The notes beneath the pieces are model-generated. The model saw only the letters and a list, made by a program, of their open reading frames with translations, did no database searches and had not been told where the DNA came from. The position numbers were made by a program, and so were the translations under genes. From contig NZ_FNSK01000001.1 in the NCBI RefSeq assembly GCF_900105075.1, positions 633,001 to 697,000 of the forward strand: 64,000 nucleotides of DNA, written 5' to 3'. Source of the stretch: Rhodobacter sp. 24-YEA-8. GTDB taxonomy: Bacteria; Pseudomonadota; Alphaproteobacteria; Rhodobacterales; Rhodobacteraceae. Below are positions 9,705-18,425 of the stretch, piece by piece (the stretch's first letter is position 1; the number at the start of each line of letters is the position of its first letter).

Positions 9705-10027
9705 GGGATCCTGACCATCTCGCCTGGCTTGCCAACTGGTACGGGTTGCAATGTGACGGGGATTGGGAACATCAGGACGGCATTCGCATTGAGACGCTCG
9801 ACAATCCCGGCTGGATGGTGACGGTCAGCCTGACGGGGACAGAGCTGGAGGCGCGGGCCTTTACAGCGACCGGTTCGGGCGAGACGATGGGCGGCGATGG
9901 AGACCCGAAGACGCGCTGGCATGACTGCCAGGTCGCTTCCGGCGAGTTTCGCGGTGCCTGTGGCGTCTTCGATCTCGGCCGGGTTCTCGGGATATTCCGC
10001 GACTGGGCCGAAAGCCGCCCCGGCTGA
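9701..10027 (+). CDS. Imm53-like immunity protein, orphan
   Basis: 108 residues. The N-terminal half carries the Imm53 signature almost intact: LANWYGLQCDGDWEHQ, then GIRIETLDNPGWMVTVSL and a T-x-LE segment; the C-terminus ends FRDWAES. Imm53 proteins are classed as immunity proteins of polymorphic toxin systems (family knowledge, inferred from gene neighbourhoods). No toxin, secretion tag or Rhs/CDI gene is seen nearby. It is coupled by an ATGA overlap to the aminotransferase instead. The start at 9701 is set by that overlap; the frame is open upstream only through the aminotransferase gene. The function in this setting is unknown. Confidence 0.8.
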   Translation: MRDPDHLAWLANWYGLQCDGDWEHQDGIRIETLDNPGWMVTVSLTGTELEARAFTATGSGETMGGDGDPKTRWHDCQVASGEFRGACGVFDLGRVLGIFRDWAESRPG

Positions 10028-10072
10028 TCGGGGCGCCAGTGATCCGGTGACCCATGTCCCGTTGCCCCTGCC

Positions 10073-10537
10073 TTACCGCAGGTAGGGGCTCTCGCCGCCA
10101 AGTGAGGCATTGGTGTGCCCGATCAGCGCCTCGCACAGGCAGGCTTCGGTGGTGCAGGCATCGCGGGCGGCGATAAAGCTCTCATCGCGGGACGGATTGC
10201 TGTGATCGGTCTCGATGCCGGTTGCGTTTTCCAGCGCATAGACCCAGGCCGCGTCATCGAGATTGCCCATCAGCCAGAGCTCCTGCTCGTCCTCATAGAG
10301 GCTGTCGCACATCAACCGGTGCGCGGGCAGCGTAGCCTCGGTCTCGCAATCAATATCGGGGGCGATCTGATAGCTTTCGCCAAAGAGCACCAGGCTCTCC
10401 TGCAGCGCCCTGATGCTGATCCCGCAAATCCCCTGCGCGAGGGCCGGCGAGAGGCTGAGGGCAAAGCCTGTCAGCAGGGCCATGACGGGGGCGGCACGAT
10501 GTAGCCGCAGGGGACGGTTCCGGAGAGGGGAAGACAT
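10073..10537 (-). CDS. Cys-rich secreted protein, weakly LprI-like
   Basis: 154 residues from ATG 10537, which has AGAGGAG 8 nt upstream; an in-frame Met 19 codons earlier lacks this. The signal peptide is Arg-rich, then APVMALLTGFALSLSPALA with cleavage after ALA. The mature protein has six cysteines, including a C-terminal cluster in DACTTEACLCEAL. The pattern of Cys, acidic middle and ARDAC..C..AL end recalls DUF1311/LprI-type lysozyme-inhibitor-like proteins, but the match is weak. It is convergent with the Imm53 gene. Confidence 0.6.
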   Translation of the reverse strand: MSSPLRNRPLRLHRAAPVMALLTGFALSLSPALAQGICGISIRALQESLVLFGESYQIAPDIDCETEATLPAHRLMCDSLYEDEQELWLMGNLDDAAWVYALENATGIETDHSNPSRDESFIAARDACTTEACLCEALIGHTNASLGGESPYLR

Positions 10538-10911
10538 TGCGATGCTCCTCTGTTGATCGGGACCAAGCCAATGCGACCGGGGCGTTCCGGTCAAGGTCAG
10601 GAATAGCGTTGGATAATTTCCTACTGTTTTTCATGGGAATACAGGGGGTAATTGCTTTTGTGATTCCTTTGCCTGCGACTTTCTGACGCCGGGGACGACA
10701 ACCCTGCCGCGATGCAGCACCGGCAGAGATTCTTTTTGAGAGGCGGCCTGAAGCAACGCAGCAAAACAAGGGGGAACCCCCTTCGGAAGGGTGGGAAAAC
10801 CCCTCTCCCTCGGTTGACCCCGGGCGGGGGCAGGGGTAAAGCGAACCAATGAGTGCAAGCGGGTCGAAAAAGGGTCCGCAGGCTCGCTGACGCCAGCTGA
10901 AGGAGCATCTC
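10538..10911. promoter_or_regulatory. Divergent intergenic region, presumed nuo operon promoter
   Basis: 374 bases between the divergent secreted-protein gene and nuoA, with no credible ORF. The left third is AT-richer (near 10610-10670). The middle has a compact inverted repeat (CCCTT-CGG-AAGGG near 10779-10793) amid G and C runs. The nuoA ribosome site AGGAG is at 10901-10905. The operon promoter must lie here because nuoA is the first gene, but I could not assign -35/-10 boxes with confidence. Confidence 0.5.
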
Positions 10912-11277
10912 GTGGACACGCTTCTCCGAGAGTATCTTCCGATTGTCATTCTGCTCGTGATCGCGGTGGGGCTTGGCCTCGTCCTGATCCTCGCTGCTGC
11001 GGTGATCGCAATCCGGAATCCGGACCCTGAAAAGGTTTCGGCCTATGAATGCGGATTTAACGCATTCGATGACGCGCGGATGAAATTCGACGTCCGGTTC
11101 TATCTCGTGTCGATCCTGTTCATCATCTTTGACCTTGAGGTCGCTTTCCTCTTTCCCTGGGCGCTTGCGTTCAGCGAGATCTCGATGACAGCGTTCTGGT
11201 CTATGATGGTGTTCCTTGGCGTGCTGACCATCGGCTTCGCCTATGAGTGGAAGAAGGGAGCTCTCGAATGGGAGTGA
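10912..11277 (+). CDS. nuoA: NADH-quinone oxidoreductase subunit A
   Basis: 121 residues with three membrane helices; part of the membrane arm of complex I near the quinone entry site. The family segment [20 protein letters not shown] is followed by [20 protein letters not shown], both diagnostic. The GTG start at 10912 lies 6 nt behind AGGAG. It is the first gene of the long nuo transcription unit; its 3' end overlaps nuoB by 10 bases. Confidence 0.96.
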   Translation: MDTLLREYLPIVILLVIAVGLGLVLILAAAVIAIRNPDPEKVSAYECGFNAFDDARMKFDVRFYLVSILFIIFDLEVAFLFPWALAFSEISMTAFWSMMVFLGVLTIGFAYEWKKGALEWE

Positions 11278-11801
11278 TGACCGGTTCCAATACGGTAGGG
11301 CTGGACCGCGACGGCGATGTCGCGGCCTTCTCGCGTGATCTGCAGGATAAAGGCTTCCTGCTGACCTCGACCGAGGATGTGATCAACTGGGCCCGGATCG
11401 GGTCTTTGCACTGGATGACCTTTGGTCTGGCCTGTTGCGCGGTCGAGATGATCCAGATGTCGATGCCGCATTACGATGTGGAACGCTTTGGCATGGCGCC
11501 GCGCGCTTCGCCCCGGCAGTCGGATCTGATGATCGTCGCCGGAACGCTGACGAACAAGATGGCGCCCGCGCTTCGCAAGGTCTATGACCAGATGCCCGAG
11601 CCGCGCTATGTCGTGTCGATGGGCAGCTGCGCCAATGGCGGCGGCTATTACCATTACAGCTATTCGGTGGTGCGCGGCTGTGACCGCGTGGTGCCGGTCG
11701 ATGTCTATGTGCCGGGCTGCCCGCCCACGGCTGAGGCGCTGCTTTATGGCTTGTTGCAATTGCAGCGGAAGATCCGCCGCACCGGCACTCTGGTGAGGTG
11801 A
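11268..11801 (+). CDS. nuoB: NADH-quinone oxidoreductase subunit B
   Basis: 177 residues. Peripheral-arm subunit that binds the terminal [4Fe-4S] cluster N2. The tandem cysteines in [10 protein letters not shown], the Cys in [11 protein letters not shown] and the Cys in [13 protein letters not shown] supply the four ligands. The start is ATG 11268 inside the end of nuoA, with GGGAG just upstream; an earlier in-frame Met at 11247 would lengthen an otherwise well-sized N-terminus. Confidence 0.96.
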   Translation: MGVMTGSNTVGLDRDGDVAAFSRDLQDKGFLLTSTEDVINWARIGSLHWMTFGLACCAVEMIQMSMPHYDVERFGMAPRASPRQSDLMIVAGTLTNKMAPALRKVYDQMPEPRYVVSMGSCANGGGYYHYSYSVVRGCDRVVPVDVYVPGCPPTAEALLYGLLQLQRKIRRTGTLVR

Positions 11802-11806
11802 ACAGG

Positions 11807-12415
11807 ATGTCTGACGCGCTGAACGAACTCGGAGCCACCATTGCCCTGCGCCAGCCCGACGCGGTGCTGTCGCATGCCGTGGCCCATGGCGAGCTGACGC
11901 TGCTGGCGACGCCGGCGCATCTTCTTGCGCTGATCGAATATCTGCGGGACGAGGCGACCTGTCGCTTTTCGACGCTGATCGACATCACGGCGGTCGATTA
12001 CCCGGAACGCCCGGCGCGGTTCGATGTGGTCTACCACTTCCTGTCGATGTACCGGAACCAGCGCATCCGCGTGAAGGTTGCGCTGCGCGAAGAGGAAATG
12101 ATCCCCTCGCTGGTGAGCCTGCATCCCGGTGCAAACTGGTTCGAGCGCGAAACCTTTGATATGTTCGGGATCATCTTCCAGGGTCATCCCGACCTGCGCC
12201 GCATCCTCACCGATTACGGCTTCCGTGGCCATCCGCTGCGCAAAGACTTCCCCACGACCGGCTATGTCGAAGTGCGCTATGACGAAGTGCAGAAGCGCGT
12301 CGTCTATGAGCCGGTGAAACTGGTGCAGGAATACCGCCAGTTCGACTTCATGTCGCCCTGGGAGGGCGCGGAATATATCCTTCCGGGCGATCAGAAAGCG
12401 GAGGCACCGAAATGA
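11807..12415 (+). CDS. nuoC: NADH-quinone oxidoreductase subunit C
   Basis: 202 residues; the 30-kDa subunit of the hydrogenase-like module, next to NuoD. The family signature is [20 protein letters not shown] followed by [18 protein letters not shown] at 11798 is in frame, but ATG 11807 fits better with GAGGTG upstream. The stop overlaps the nuoD start. NuoC is separate from NuoD here, unlike the fused NuoCD of enterobacteria. Confidence 0.95.
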   Translation: MSDALNELGATIALRQPDAVLSHAVAHGELTLLATPAHLLALIEYLRDEATCRFSTLIDITAVDYPERPARFDVVYHFLSMYRNQRIRVKVALREEEMIPSLVSLHPGANWFERETFDMFGIIFQGHPDLRRILTDYGFRGHPLRKDFPTTGYVEVRYDEVQKRVVYEPVKLVQEYRQFDFMSPWEGAEYILPGDQKAEAPK

Positions 12416-13668
12416 TGGACGGCTCCAACTCACAGGATATGCGCCGGAATTTCTATGATGACGGCTCGATGGATATCGAGACGTCCGAGCAGCGGATCCG
12501 CAATTTCAACATCAACTTCGGCCCGCAGCACCCTGCGGCCCATGGCGTGCTGCGTCTGGTGCTGGAGCTGGATGGCGAGATCGTTGAACGCGCCGACCCG
12601 CATATCGGCCTTCTGCATCGCGGCACCGAAAAGCTGATGGAAAGCAGGACTTACCTGCAGAACCTGCCCTATTTCGACCGCCTCGACTATGTGGCGCCGA
12701 TGAACCAGGAACATGCCTGGTGTCTGGCGATTGAAAAGCTGACCGGCACTGTGGTGCCGCGCCGTGCGAGCCTCATTCGGGTACTCTATTCGGAAATCGG
12801 CCGCATCCTGAACCATCTGATGAACGTCACCACCGGCGCGATGGATGTCGGTGCGCTGACGCCGCCGCTCTGGGGCTTTACCGCGCGCGAAGAACTGATG
12901 CAGTTCTATGAACGCGCCTGCGGTGCCCGTCTGCACGCGGCCTATTTCAGGCCGGGCGGCGTCCACCAGGATCTGCCGGCAAAGCTGATCGACGATATCG
13001 AGGCCTGGTCGCAGACCTTCCCGAAACTTGTCGATGACCTTGACGGGCTGATCACCGAAAACCGCATCTTCAAACAGCGCACCGTCGATATCGCGACCGT
13101 GTCGGAGCAAGACGCGCTGGACTGGGGTTTCTCGGGGGTGATGGTGCGCGGATCGGGCCTCGCCTGGGATCTTCGTCGTGCGCAGCCCTATGAATGCTAT
13201 GACGAATTCACCTTCCAGGTGCCGGTCGGCAAGAATGGCGACTGCTATGACCGCTATCTCTGCCGGATGCTGGAGATGCGGGAATCCGTCAAGATCATCC
13301 AGCAGGCCATCGCGAAACTGCGCGAGCCGGCGGGGCAGGGCGATGTGCTGGCGCGCGGCAAGCTGACGCCGCCGAAACGCGGTGAGATGAAGACCTCGAT
13401 GGAGGCGCTCATCCACCATTTCAAACTCTATACCGAAGGCTTCCACGTCCCCGCGGGCGAGGTCTATGCTGCGGTTGAAGCCCCGAAGGGCGAGTTTGGC
13501 GTCTTCCTGGTGGCGGATGGCACGAACAAGCCTTACCGCGCCAAGATCCGGGCGCCGGGCTATGCCCATCTTCAGGCGATGGATTACCTTGGCAAGGGCC
13601 ACCAGCTGGCCGATGTCTCGGCGATCATCGCGACGATGGATATCGTGTTTGGTGAGGTGGACAGATGA
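12412..13668 (+). CDS. nuoD: NADH-quinone oxidoreductase subunit D
   Basis: 418 residues; the 49-kDa subunit forming the quinone-binding cavity with NuoB. The N-terminal [20 protein letters not shown] and [14 protein letters not shown] are diagnostic. A hydrophilic head of about 30 residues precedes the conserved part, as in other alphaproteobacteria. The start overlaps the nuoC stop (ATGATG at 12412), and the stop overlaps the next small ORF at 13665. Confidence 0.96.
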   Translation: MMDGSNSQDMRRNFYDDGSMDIETSEQRIRNFNINFGPQHPAAHGVLRLVLELDGEIVERADPHIGLLHRGTEKLMESRTYLQNLPYFDRLDYVAPMNQEHAWCLAIEKLTGTVVPRRASLIRVLYSEIGRILNHLMNVTTGAMDVGALTPPLWGFTAREELMQFYERACGARLHAAYFRPGGVHQDLPAKLIDDIEAWSQTFPKLVDDLDGLITENRIFKQRTVDIATVSEQDALDWGFSGVMVRGSGLAWDLRRAQPYECYDEFTFQVPVGKNGDCYDRYLCRMLEMRESVKIIQQAIAKLREPAGQGDVLARGKLTPPKRGEMKTSMEALIHHFKLYTEGFHVPAGEVYAAVEAPKGEFGVFLVADGTNKPYRAKIRAPGYAHLQAMDYLGKGHQLADVSAIIATMDIVFGEVDR

Positions 13669-13940
13669 TGGCACGTTTCGCAACGGCTCTTCTGGCCCTT
13701 GCTCTGCCGGTGGCGGGCTTTGCCCAGACCAGCGAACTCGGGGAAGAGGCAAAGCAGCTTGCCGCCGCCATCGCGGCAGAGGGCTGTGTGCTGACCCAGG
13801 CCAATAACGACGCCGTTCAGAACCGCCTGACGGGGATGAATGACGAAAGCGCCATGGCCGCTTCCGTTCAGCTGATCATCGGCGGATACCTTGTGGAAGA
13901 AGGGCAGGGCGCCTTCCGCCTCAAGGGGCTTGGCTGCTGA
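13665..13940 (+). CDS. Small secreted protein in nuo operon (paralogue 1 of a pair)
   Basis: 91 residues: a signal peptide ([15 protein letters not shown], cleavage before QTS) and a short mature domain with two cysteines, one in [15 protein letters not shown] and one at the C-terminus (GLGC). It starts within the nuoD stop (ATGA) and its own stop overlaps the next ORF (TGATG), so it is translated with complex I. The layout (signal, AxGCxxTxxxxxA, Gly-rich turn, final Cys) is shared with the ORF at 13940, suggesting tandem duplication. Exported, so it is not a cytoplasmic assembly factor; no known family recognised. Confidence 0.8.
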   Translation: MMARFATALLALALPVAGFAQTSELGEEAKQLAAAIAAEGCVLTQANNDAVQNRLTGMNDESAMAASVQLIIGGYLVEEGQGAFRLKGLGC

Positions 13941-14233
13941 TGCTGTACCGTCTTGCCCCCCTTGCCGTGATGCTGCTGGCCGGGCCCGCGCTTCTCCCGG
14001 CGTTTGCTCAGGAGGCGCCGCCCGCCGGCACCGACTGGAAGGCGCTTCTGACCGAGACGCTCGAAGCCCATGGCTGCACGATGACCGAAGAAGAAGCGGC
14101 AACCCTCTTGCCGCCGCTTGGGTTCAGCGAAGACTGGACCGCCGTGGTCGTCGAAGAAATGCTTGCCGACGGGTCGGCGGAGCTGGACGAGAATACCTGG
14201 GCCCTGACCGTGAAAACGGAGAAATGCCCCTGA
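13940..14233 (+). CDS. Small secreted protein in nuo operon (paralogue 2 of a pair)
   Basis: 97 residues: signal peptide (LAPLAVMLLAGPALLPAFA, cleavage before QEA) and a mature part with EAHGCTMTEEEAATLLPPLG and a near-terminal Cys (EKCP). This matches the layout of the ORF at 13665. It is joined by TGATG overlaps on both sides. The two cysteines can form a disulfide in the periplasm. Function unknown; retention inside the nuo operon suggests a role connected with the membrane or periplasmic side of complex I (inference). Confidence 0.8.
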   Translation: MLYRLAPLAVMLLAGPALLPAFAQEAPPAGTDWKALLTETLEAHGCTMTEEEAATLLPPLGFSEDWTAVVVEEMLADGSAELDENTWALTVKTEKCP

Positions 14234-14343
14234 TGCTGCTGGTCGGGCTCATCCCTGTTTTGGTCCTGACCCCCTTCTTTGTGCATGGTCCCTTCGGGCT
14301 CCTGTACATCAAAGCCGTTTTTTCTTTCGTCGGGATCATCTGA
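14233..14343 (+). CDS. 36-residue hydrophobic peptide in nuo operon
   Basis: A very short ORF: one long hydrophobic stretch ([18 protein letters not shown]) plus a second half-hydrophobic tail, predicting a small membrane peptide. Its ATG overlaps the preceding stop (TGATG at 14231-14235), and its stop lies one base before the nuoE start codon. It therefore sits exactly in the gap with no wasted bases. An ATG at 14224 would add three residues. This spacing is the main argument for translation; there is no homology evidence. Confidence 0.5.
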   Translation: MLLVGLIPVLVLTPFFVHGPFGLLYIKAVFSFVGII

Positions 14344-14344
14344 C

Positions 14345-15415
14345 ATGCTGCGCCGCCTTTACCACGAGCAACCTGCGAGTTTCGCCTTCACGCCCGCCAA
14401 CCTGGCCTGGGCCGAGGGGCAGATCAGCAAATATCCCGAAGGGCGCCAGGCCTCGGCGGTCATCCCGCTGTTGTGGCGGGCGCAGGAACAGGAAGGCTGG
14501 CTGACCAGGCCCGCAATCGAATATATCGCGACCATGCTGGGTATGGCGAATATCCGCGTGCTTGAGGTCGCGACCTTCTACTTCATGTTCCAGCTGCAAC
14601 CGGTCGGCTCTGTTGCGAATATCCAGATCTGCGGAACCACGTCCTGCATGATCTGCGGCGCAGAAGAGTTGATCGAGGTCTGCAAAGAGCTGATCGCACC
14701 GGCGCCGCATACGGTTTCTGCCGATGGCAAATTCAGCTGGGAAGAGGTCGAATGCCTCGGCGCCTGCGCCAATGCGCCGATGGCGCAGATCGGCAAGGAT
14801 TACTACGAAGACCTGACGCCCACGGTGCTGCGAGGGCTGATCGCGCGCTTCCGCGATGGCGAAGTGCCGCAGCCCGGCTCGCAAAGCGGCCGCTATTCGT
14901 CCGAACCGGTCACCGGCCTGACCTCGCTTGCCGAATACAAGGGCAAGGGCGCGGGCCTCAATGGCTCGGTGCAGCGTGCGGTGGATATCGGCGAGACGGT
15001 GAAGCGGATCGACGGCACCGAAGTGGCGCTGAACCTGTCCTGGATCCGCAATCGCGAGGGCGGTGTGGCGCTGGCCGAAAAGCCCGCCGCAAAACCGGCT
15101 GCCAAAACGGAGGGGCCGGTGGCGGCAGAGGGCAAACAGCCCGAAGCGCTGCAGGGGCCGCGCGGCGGCGCGGCGGATGACCTCAAGGAAATCGAAGGTA
15201 TCGGCCCGGTGCTGGAACGGCTCTGCCATGAGCTCGGCTTTTTCCATTTCGACCAGATTGCCGGCTGGAGCGAAGACGAAGTCACCTGGGTTGACCAGAA
15301 TCTCAAGGGCTTCAAAGGCCGCGTGACCCGTGACAAATGGGTGGCGCAGGCGAAACTGATTATGGCTGAAGGTCTGGACGCATTCCGCATCCGGGCAAAG
15401 ACCAACGATTACTGA
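14345..15415 (+). CDS. nuoE: NADH-quinone oxidoreductase subunit E with helix-hairpin-helix extension
   Basis: 356 residues, about double the core family length. The first 170 residues are the 24-kDa thioredoxin-like subunit binding [2Fe-2S] cluster N1a, with ligands in [12 protein letters not shown] and [10 protein letters not shown]. Then follows an Ala/Lys/Pro-rich linker (about 235-275). A C-terminal domain of about 75 residues begins [20 protein letters not shown] and contains [14 protein letters not shown] and DKWVAQAK. This helix-hairpin-helix module is also known fused to ribosomal protein L21 in related bacteria. It normally binds nucleic acid; its role in complex I is unknown. Confidence 0.95.
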   Translation: MLRRLYHEQPASFAFTPANLAWAEGQISKYPEGRQASAVIPLLWRAQEQEGWLTRPAIEYIATMLGMANIRVLEVATFYFMFQLQPVGSVANIQICGTTSCMICGAEELIEVCKELIAPAPHTVSADGKFSWEEVECLGACANAPMAQIGKDYYEDLTPTVLRGLIARFRDGEVPQPGSQSGRYSSEPVTGLTSLAEYKGKGAGLNGSVQRAVDIGETVKRIDGTEVALNLSWIRNREGGVALAEKPAAKPAAKTEGPVAAEGKQPEALQGPRGGAADDLKEIEGIGPVLERLCHELGFFHFDQIAGWSEDEVTWVDQNLKGFKGRVTRDKWVAQAKLIMAEGLDAFRIRAKTNDY

Positions 15416-15425
15416 GGGCGGGGGC

Positions 15426-15647
15426 ATGACAGGGCCATCGGCACATGACATCAAGCGCGGGCGCCAGGTGCGCCTTGTGGCTGTTGTCATTGCGGTGACG
15501 ATGATCCTGTGGATGGGCGGGCAATGGCTCGGCGGGCATTTCGGCTGGGAGACGCGGTTTGTCTTCCTTTTCGATCTCGCAGCGATTGCCGGTTTCATCT
15601 GGGCTCTGGCCGTGACGTATCAGATCTGGCGCGGGCGCCGGGCGTAA
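15426..15647 (+). CDS. Small two-helix membrane protein, DUF5337-like
   Basis: 73 residues with two predicted membrane helices (around residues 18-35 and 45-65) and a basic N-terminus (KRGRQVR) and C-terminus (WRGRRA), so both ends should face the cytoplasm. The size, topology and position directly before nuoF match the DUF5337 small proteins of Rhodobacterales (recalled family knowledge, not searched). It lies 10 bases after nuoE and 12 before nuoF. Confidence 0.78.
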   Translation: MTGPSAHDIKRGRQVRLVAVVIAVTMILWMGGQWLGGHFGWETRFVFLFDLAAIAGFIWALAVTYQIWRGRRA

Positions 15648-15659
15648 GGAGAGCGAGCG

Positions 15660-16958
15660 ATGCTCAAGGATCAGGACCGCATCTTCACGAACCTCTACGG
15701 GATGCATGACCGCTCCCTCAAAGGGGCAATGGCGCGCGGCCATTGGGATGGCACGGCGGATATCATGTCCAAAGGCCGTGACTGGATCGTGGATGAGATG
15801 AAAAAGTCGGGCCTGCGCGGGCGCGGCGGTGCGGGCTTCCCGACGGGGATGAAATGGTCCTTCATGCCGAAGGTCTCGGATGGGCGTCCGGCCTATCTGG
15901 TGGTCAATGCCGACGAATCCGAGCCTGCGACCTGCAAAGACCGCGAAATCATGCGCCATGATCCGCATACGCTGATCGAAGGCTGTCTGATCGCCGGTTT
16001 CGCGATGAATGCGGTTGCTGCCTATATCTATATCCGCGGCGAATACGTCCGCGAGAAAGAGGCGCTGCAGGCTGCGATCGACGAGGCCTATGACGCCGGT
16101 CTGATCGGCCGCAATGCCTCGAAATCCGGTTATGATTTCGATGTTTACCTGCATCACGGGGCAGGGGCCTATATCTGTGGCGAAGAAACCGCGCTCTTGG
16201 AAAGCCTTGAAGGCCGCAAGGGTATGCCCCGGATGAAGCCGCCTTTCCCGGCGGGGGCGGGCCTTTATGGCTGCCCGACCACGGTGAACAATGTCGAATC
16301 CATCGCTGTGGCGCCGACCATCCTGCGCCGTGGCGGCGAATGGTTCGCAGGCTTTGGTCGTCCGAACAATGCGGGCGTGAAGCTTTTCGCGATGTCGGGT
16401 CATGTGAACGCGCCCTGCGTGATCGAGGAAACGATGTCGATCCCGATGCGCGAGCTGATCGAGAAACATGGCGGCGGCGTGCGTGGCGGCTGGAAGAACC
16501 TGAAAGCGGTGATCCCGGGCGGCGCATCCTGCCCGATCCTGACTGCCGATATGTGCGAAAACGCCATCATGGATTATGATGGTATGCGCGAGCTGAAATC
16601 ATCTTTCGGCACCGCCTGCATGATCGTGATGGATCAGTCGACCGACGTGATCAAAGCGATCTGGCGCCTGTCGAAATTCTTCAAGCACGAAAGCTGCGGT
16701 CAGTGCACGCCGTGCCGCGAAGGCACCGGCTGGATGATGCGGGTCATGGACCGTCTGGTGACCGGCGATGCAGAGGTCGAAGAGATCGACATGCTGTTCG
16801 AGGTCACCAAACAGGTCGAAGGTCACACGATCTGCGCCCTTGGCGACGCAGCCGCCTGGCCGATCCAGGGTCTGATCCGCAATTTCCGCGAGGAAATCGA
16901 GGACCGTATCAAAGCAAAGCGCACCGGCCGCATCTCGGCCGCGCTGGCTGCGGAGTAA
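15660..16958 (+). CDS. nuoF: NADH-quinone oxidoreductase subunit F
   Basis: 432 residues; the 51-kDa flavoprotein that binds NADH, FMN and [4Fe-4S] cluster N3. The FMN/NADH glycine-rich segment is [16 protein letters not shown], the second site is [19 protein letters not shown], and the cluster ligands are [10 protein letters not shown] plus a downstream Cys in [10 protein letters not shown]. The length is normal for the family. The ribosome site GGAGAG precedes the ATG. Confidence 0.97.
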   Translation: MLKDQDRIFTNLYGMHDRSLKGAMARGHWDGTADIMSKGRDWIVDEMKKSGLRGRGGAGFPTGMKWSFMPKVSDGRPAYLVVNADESEPATCKDREIMRHDPHTLIEGCLIAGFAMNAVAAYIYIRGEYVREKEALQAAIDEAYDAGLIGRNASKSGYDFDVYLHHGAGAYICGEETALLESLEGRKGMPRMKPPFPAGAGLYGCPTTVNNVESIAVAPTILRRGGEWFAGFGRPNNAGVKLFAMSGHVNAPCVIEETMSIPMRELIEKHGGGVRGGWKNLKAVIPGGASCPILTADMCENAIMDYDGMRELKSSFGTACMIVMDQSTDVIKAIWRLSKFFKHESCGQCTPCREGTGWMMRVMDRLVTGDAEVEEIDMLFEVTKQVEGHTICALGDAAAWPIQGLIRNFREEIEDRIKAKRTGRISAALAAE

Positions 16959-16960
16959 TC

Positions 16961-17356
16961 ATGGCCCTTCGCGCAACCCTCAGCATGACGGCACCCGCCC
17001 GCGGCCTTTCGGTCGTGGCGCTGGCGCTTGTCCTGTCGGGCTGTGCGGTGATCCATACGCCGCTGCCGGAAACGGTGACACCCGGCCTGCATCAGGTTCA
17101 GGTCGATGGCCAGGCGATCCAGGGCGAGGTTCGCCCCGGCCCGACCGGGGTGCAGCTGACCGTGGTCGGCGCGCGGCCGATTGGTGGCCAGGAGATCCGG
17201 GTCACCACCGCCGGGGGCCTTCGCAATGATCAGGGCGCGCTGGCCAAGAAAGCCGCCCGCGCGACCTGTGCCGCCGCAGGCGGCCAGTTCCGTGAAAAGG
17301 CCATCGGGAAATATGATCGGGCAGGCGCCTGGCTTTTCGCCGGAGGCTGCGCATGA
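16961..17356 (+). CDS. Lipoprotein of unknown function in nuo operon
   Basis: 131 residues. The N-terminal signal ends in the lipobox LSGC (Cys28), so the mature protein should be lipid-anchored in the periplasm. The mature part has a conserved-looking Cys pair (RATCAAAGG and the final GGCA), probably a disulfide. It starts two bases after the nuoF stop and overlaps the following gene (ATGA at 17353) if that gene uses its first start. No family recognised. Confidence 0.75.
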   Translation: MALRATLSMTAPARGLSVVALALVLSGCAVIHTPLPETVTPGLHQVQVDGQAIQGEVRPGPTGVQLTVVGARPIGGQEIRVTTAGGLRNDQGALAKKAARATCAAAGGQFREKAIGKYDRAGAWLFAGGCA

Positions 17357-17481
17357 TCACGGGATGTTTCAGCCGGCACGGATCACGGAAACGGCACGAA
17401 GCCGTGCGTTTTGATGCGCCTGTCGCTCTGGCAGGATGGGGGACCGGTCAGATGACCGGTGCAACCTGTGGAGCATCCGTT

Positions 17482-17892
17482 ATGACATCCGTGAAAATTC
17501 TTGCTGTATCGCTGGTGATTGCTGTGAGCGCCGGCGCCGCAGAGGCGCGCACGCCGATCAACCAGGAAGCGCATATCAACGACACATTGCGGCAGGGCTT
17601 CATCGCTGACGCGATTGCCGATAATTGCCCGACGATGCGGCCGAGAAAGCTGCGCGCGCTGAACGAGCTGACCAAGCTCAGGGATTACGCGCTGAAACAG
17701 GGCTATACCCGCAAGGAAGTCACCGCTTTCGTCGAGAGCAAGACCGAGAAGAAGCGCGGCAAGGCTGAGGCTGCGGCCTGGCTGAAAAAGGCGGGCGCTG
17801 AACCGGGCAAGACCCAGGCCTATTGCGCCGTGGGTGAGGCGGAAATCGCGAAGAAAAGCCTGATCGGCTATTTGCTGAGGTCGACCAGATGA
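17482..17892 (+). CDS. Secreted DUF5333-like protein in nuo operon
   Basis: 136 residues from ATG 17482, chosen because it opens a clean signal peptide (VKILAVSLVIAVSAGAAEA) behind GGAG. The frame is open from ATG 17353, which overlaps the preceding lipoprotein stop but would add 43 uncharged, unlikely residues. The mature part is helical and basic, with two Cys (DNCPTMRP and AYCAVGE). It resembles the DUF5333 family seen in nuo clusters of Rhodobacterales (recalled, not searched). The stop overlaps the next gene. Confidence 0.7.
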   Translation: MTSVKILAVSLVIAVSAGAAEARTPINQEAHINDTLRQGFIADAIADNCPTMRPRKLRALNELTKLRDYALKQGYTRKEVTAFVESKTEKKRGKAEAAAWLKKAGAEPGKTQAYCAVGEAEIAKKSLIGYLLRSTR

Positions 17893-18419
17893 CCGCCCGA
17901 ATGGCCCATGGCAAAGCATTGCACACGCGTGACGGTTGTCATCTTGCCGCGCTCAATTTCGGCCTGTTGCGTCACGATTGGGACGCGCCCGAAGTCGTGG
18001 ATTTCGTGGCCGGACTGGATCTGGTGAACGGGGTCGCCGAACGCGCAGCGGGCTTTGTCTGGCGGCTCGATGACGCGGCGATGGAGACGGCGCAGGCCGA
18101 TCCGGCCTCGCCGTTCCAGGGCAATCCGCGCATGGCCTCGACGCTTTCTGTCTGGACGGATGCGGACAGCCTTGGCGCTTTCGTGTGGAACACCGTCCAC
18201 CGGCAGTTCTATGCCCGCAAGGGTGAATGGTATGATGCGCCCGGCGCGCTGGTCCTGTGGTGGGTGCCCGAAGGCCACCGCCCGGACATGGCCGAGGGCT
18301 ATGCGCGGTGGCAGCATCGCAATGAATTTGGAGACAGCGACCAGGCCTTCGGCTGGTCGTATCTGGAAGAGGCCGCGACATGGACAGCCCATGCATGCGA
18401 CCGGATCGCGGCGGAGTAG
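17889..18419 (+). CDS. DUF3291 family protein (ABM-like fold) in nuo operon
   Basis: 176 residues, cytosolic. HLAALNFGLLRHDWDAPEV, then DFVAGLDLVNGVAERAAGFV and LVLWWVPEGHRP are typical of DUF3291, whose fold resembles antibiotic-biosynthesis monooxygenase/heme-degrading dimers. No catalytic activity can be assigned. It is coupled to the preceding gene by ATGA and lies 6 bases before nuoG. It is not part of complex I as known. Confidence 0.8.
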   Translation: MTARMAHGKALHTRDGCHLAALNFGLLRHDWDAPEVVDFVAGLDLVNGVAERAAGFVWRLDDAAMETAQADPASPFQGNPRMASTLSVWTDADSLGAFVWNTVHRQFYARKGEWYDAPGALVLWWVPEGHRPDMAEGYARWQHRNEFGDSDQAFGWSYLEEAATWTAHACDRIAAE

Positions 18420-18425
18420 GCGCAG

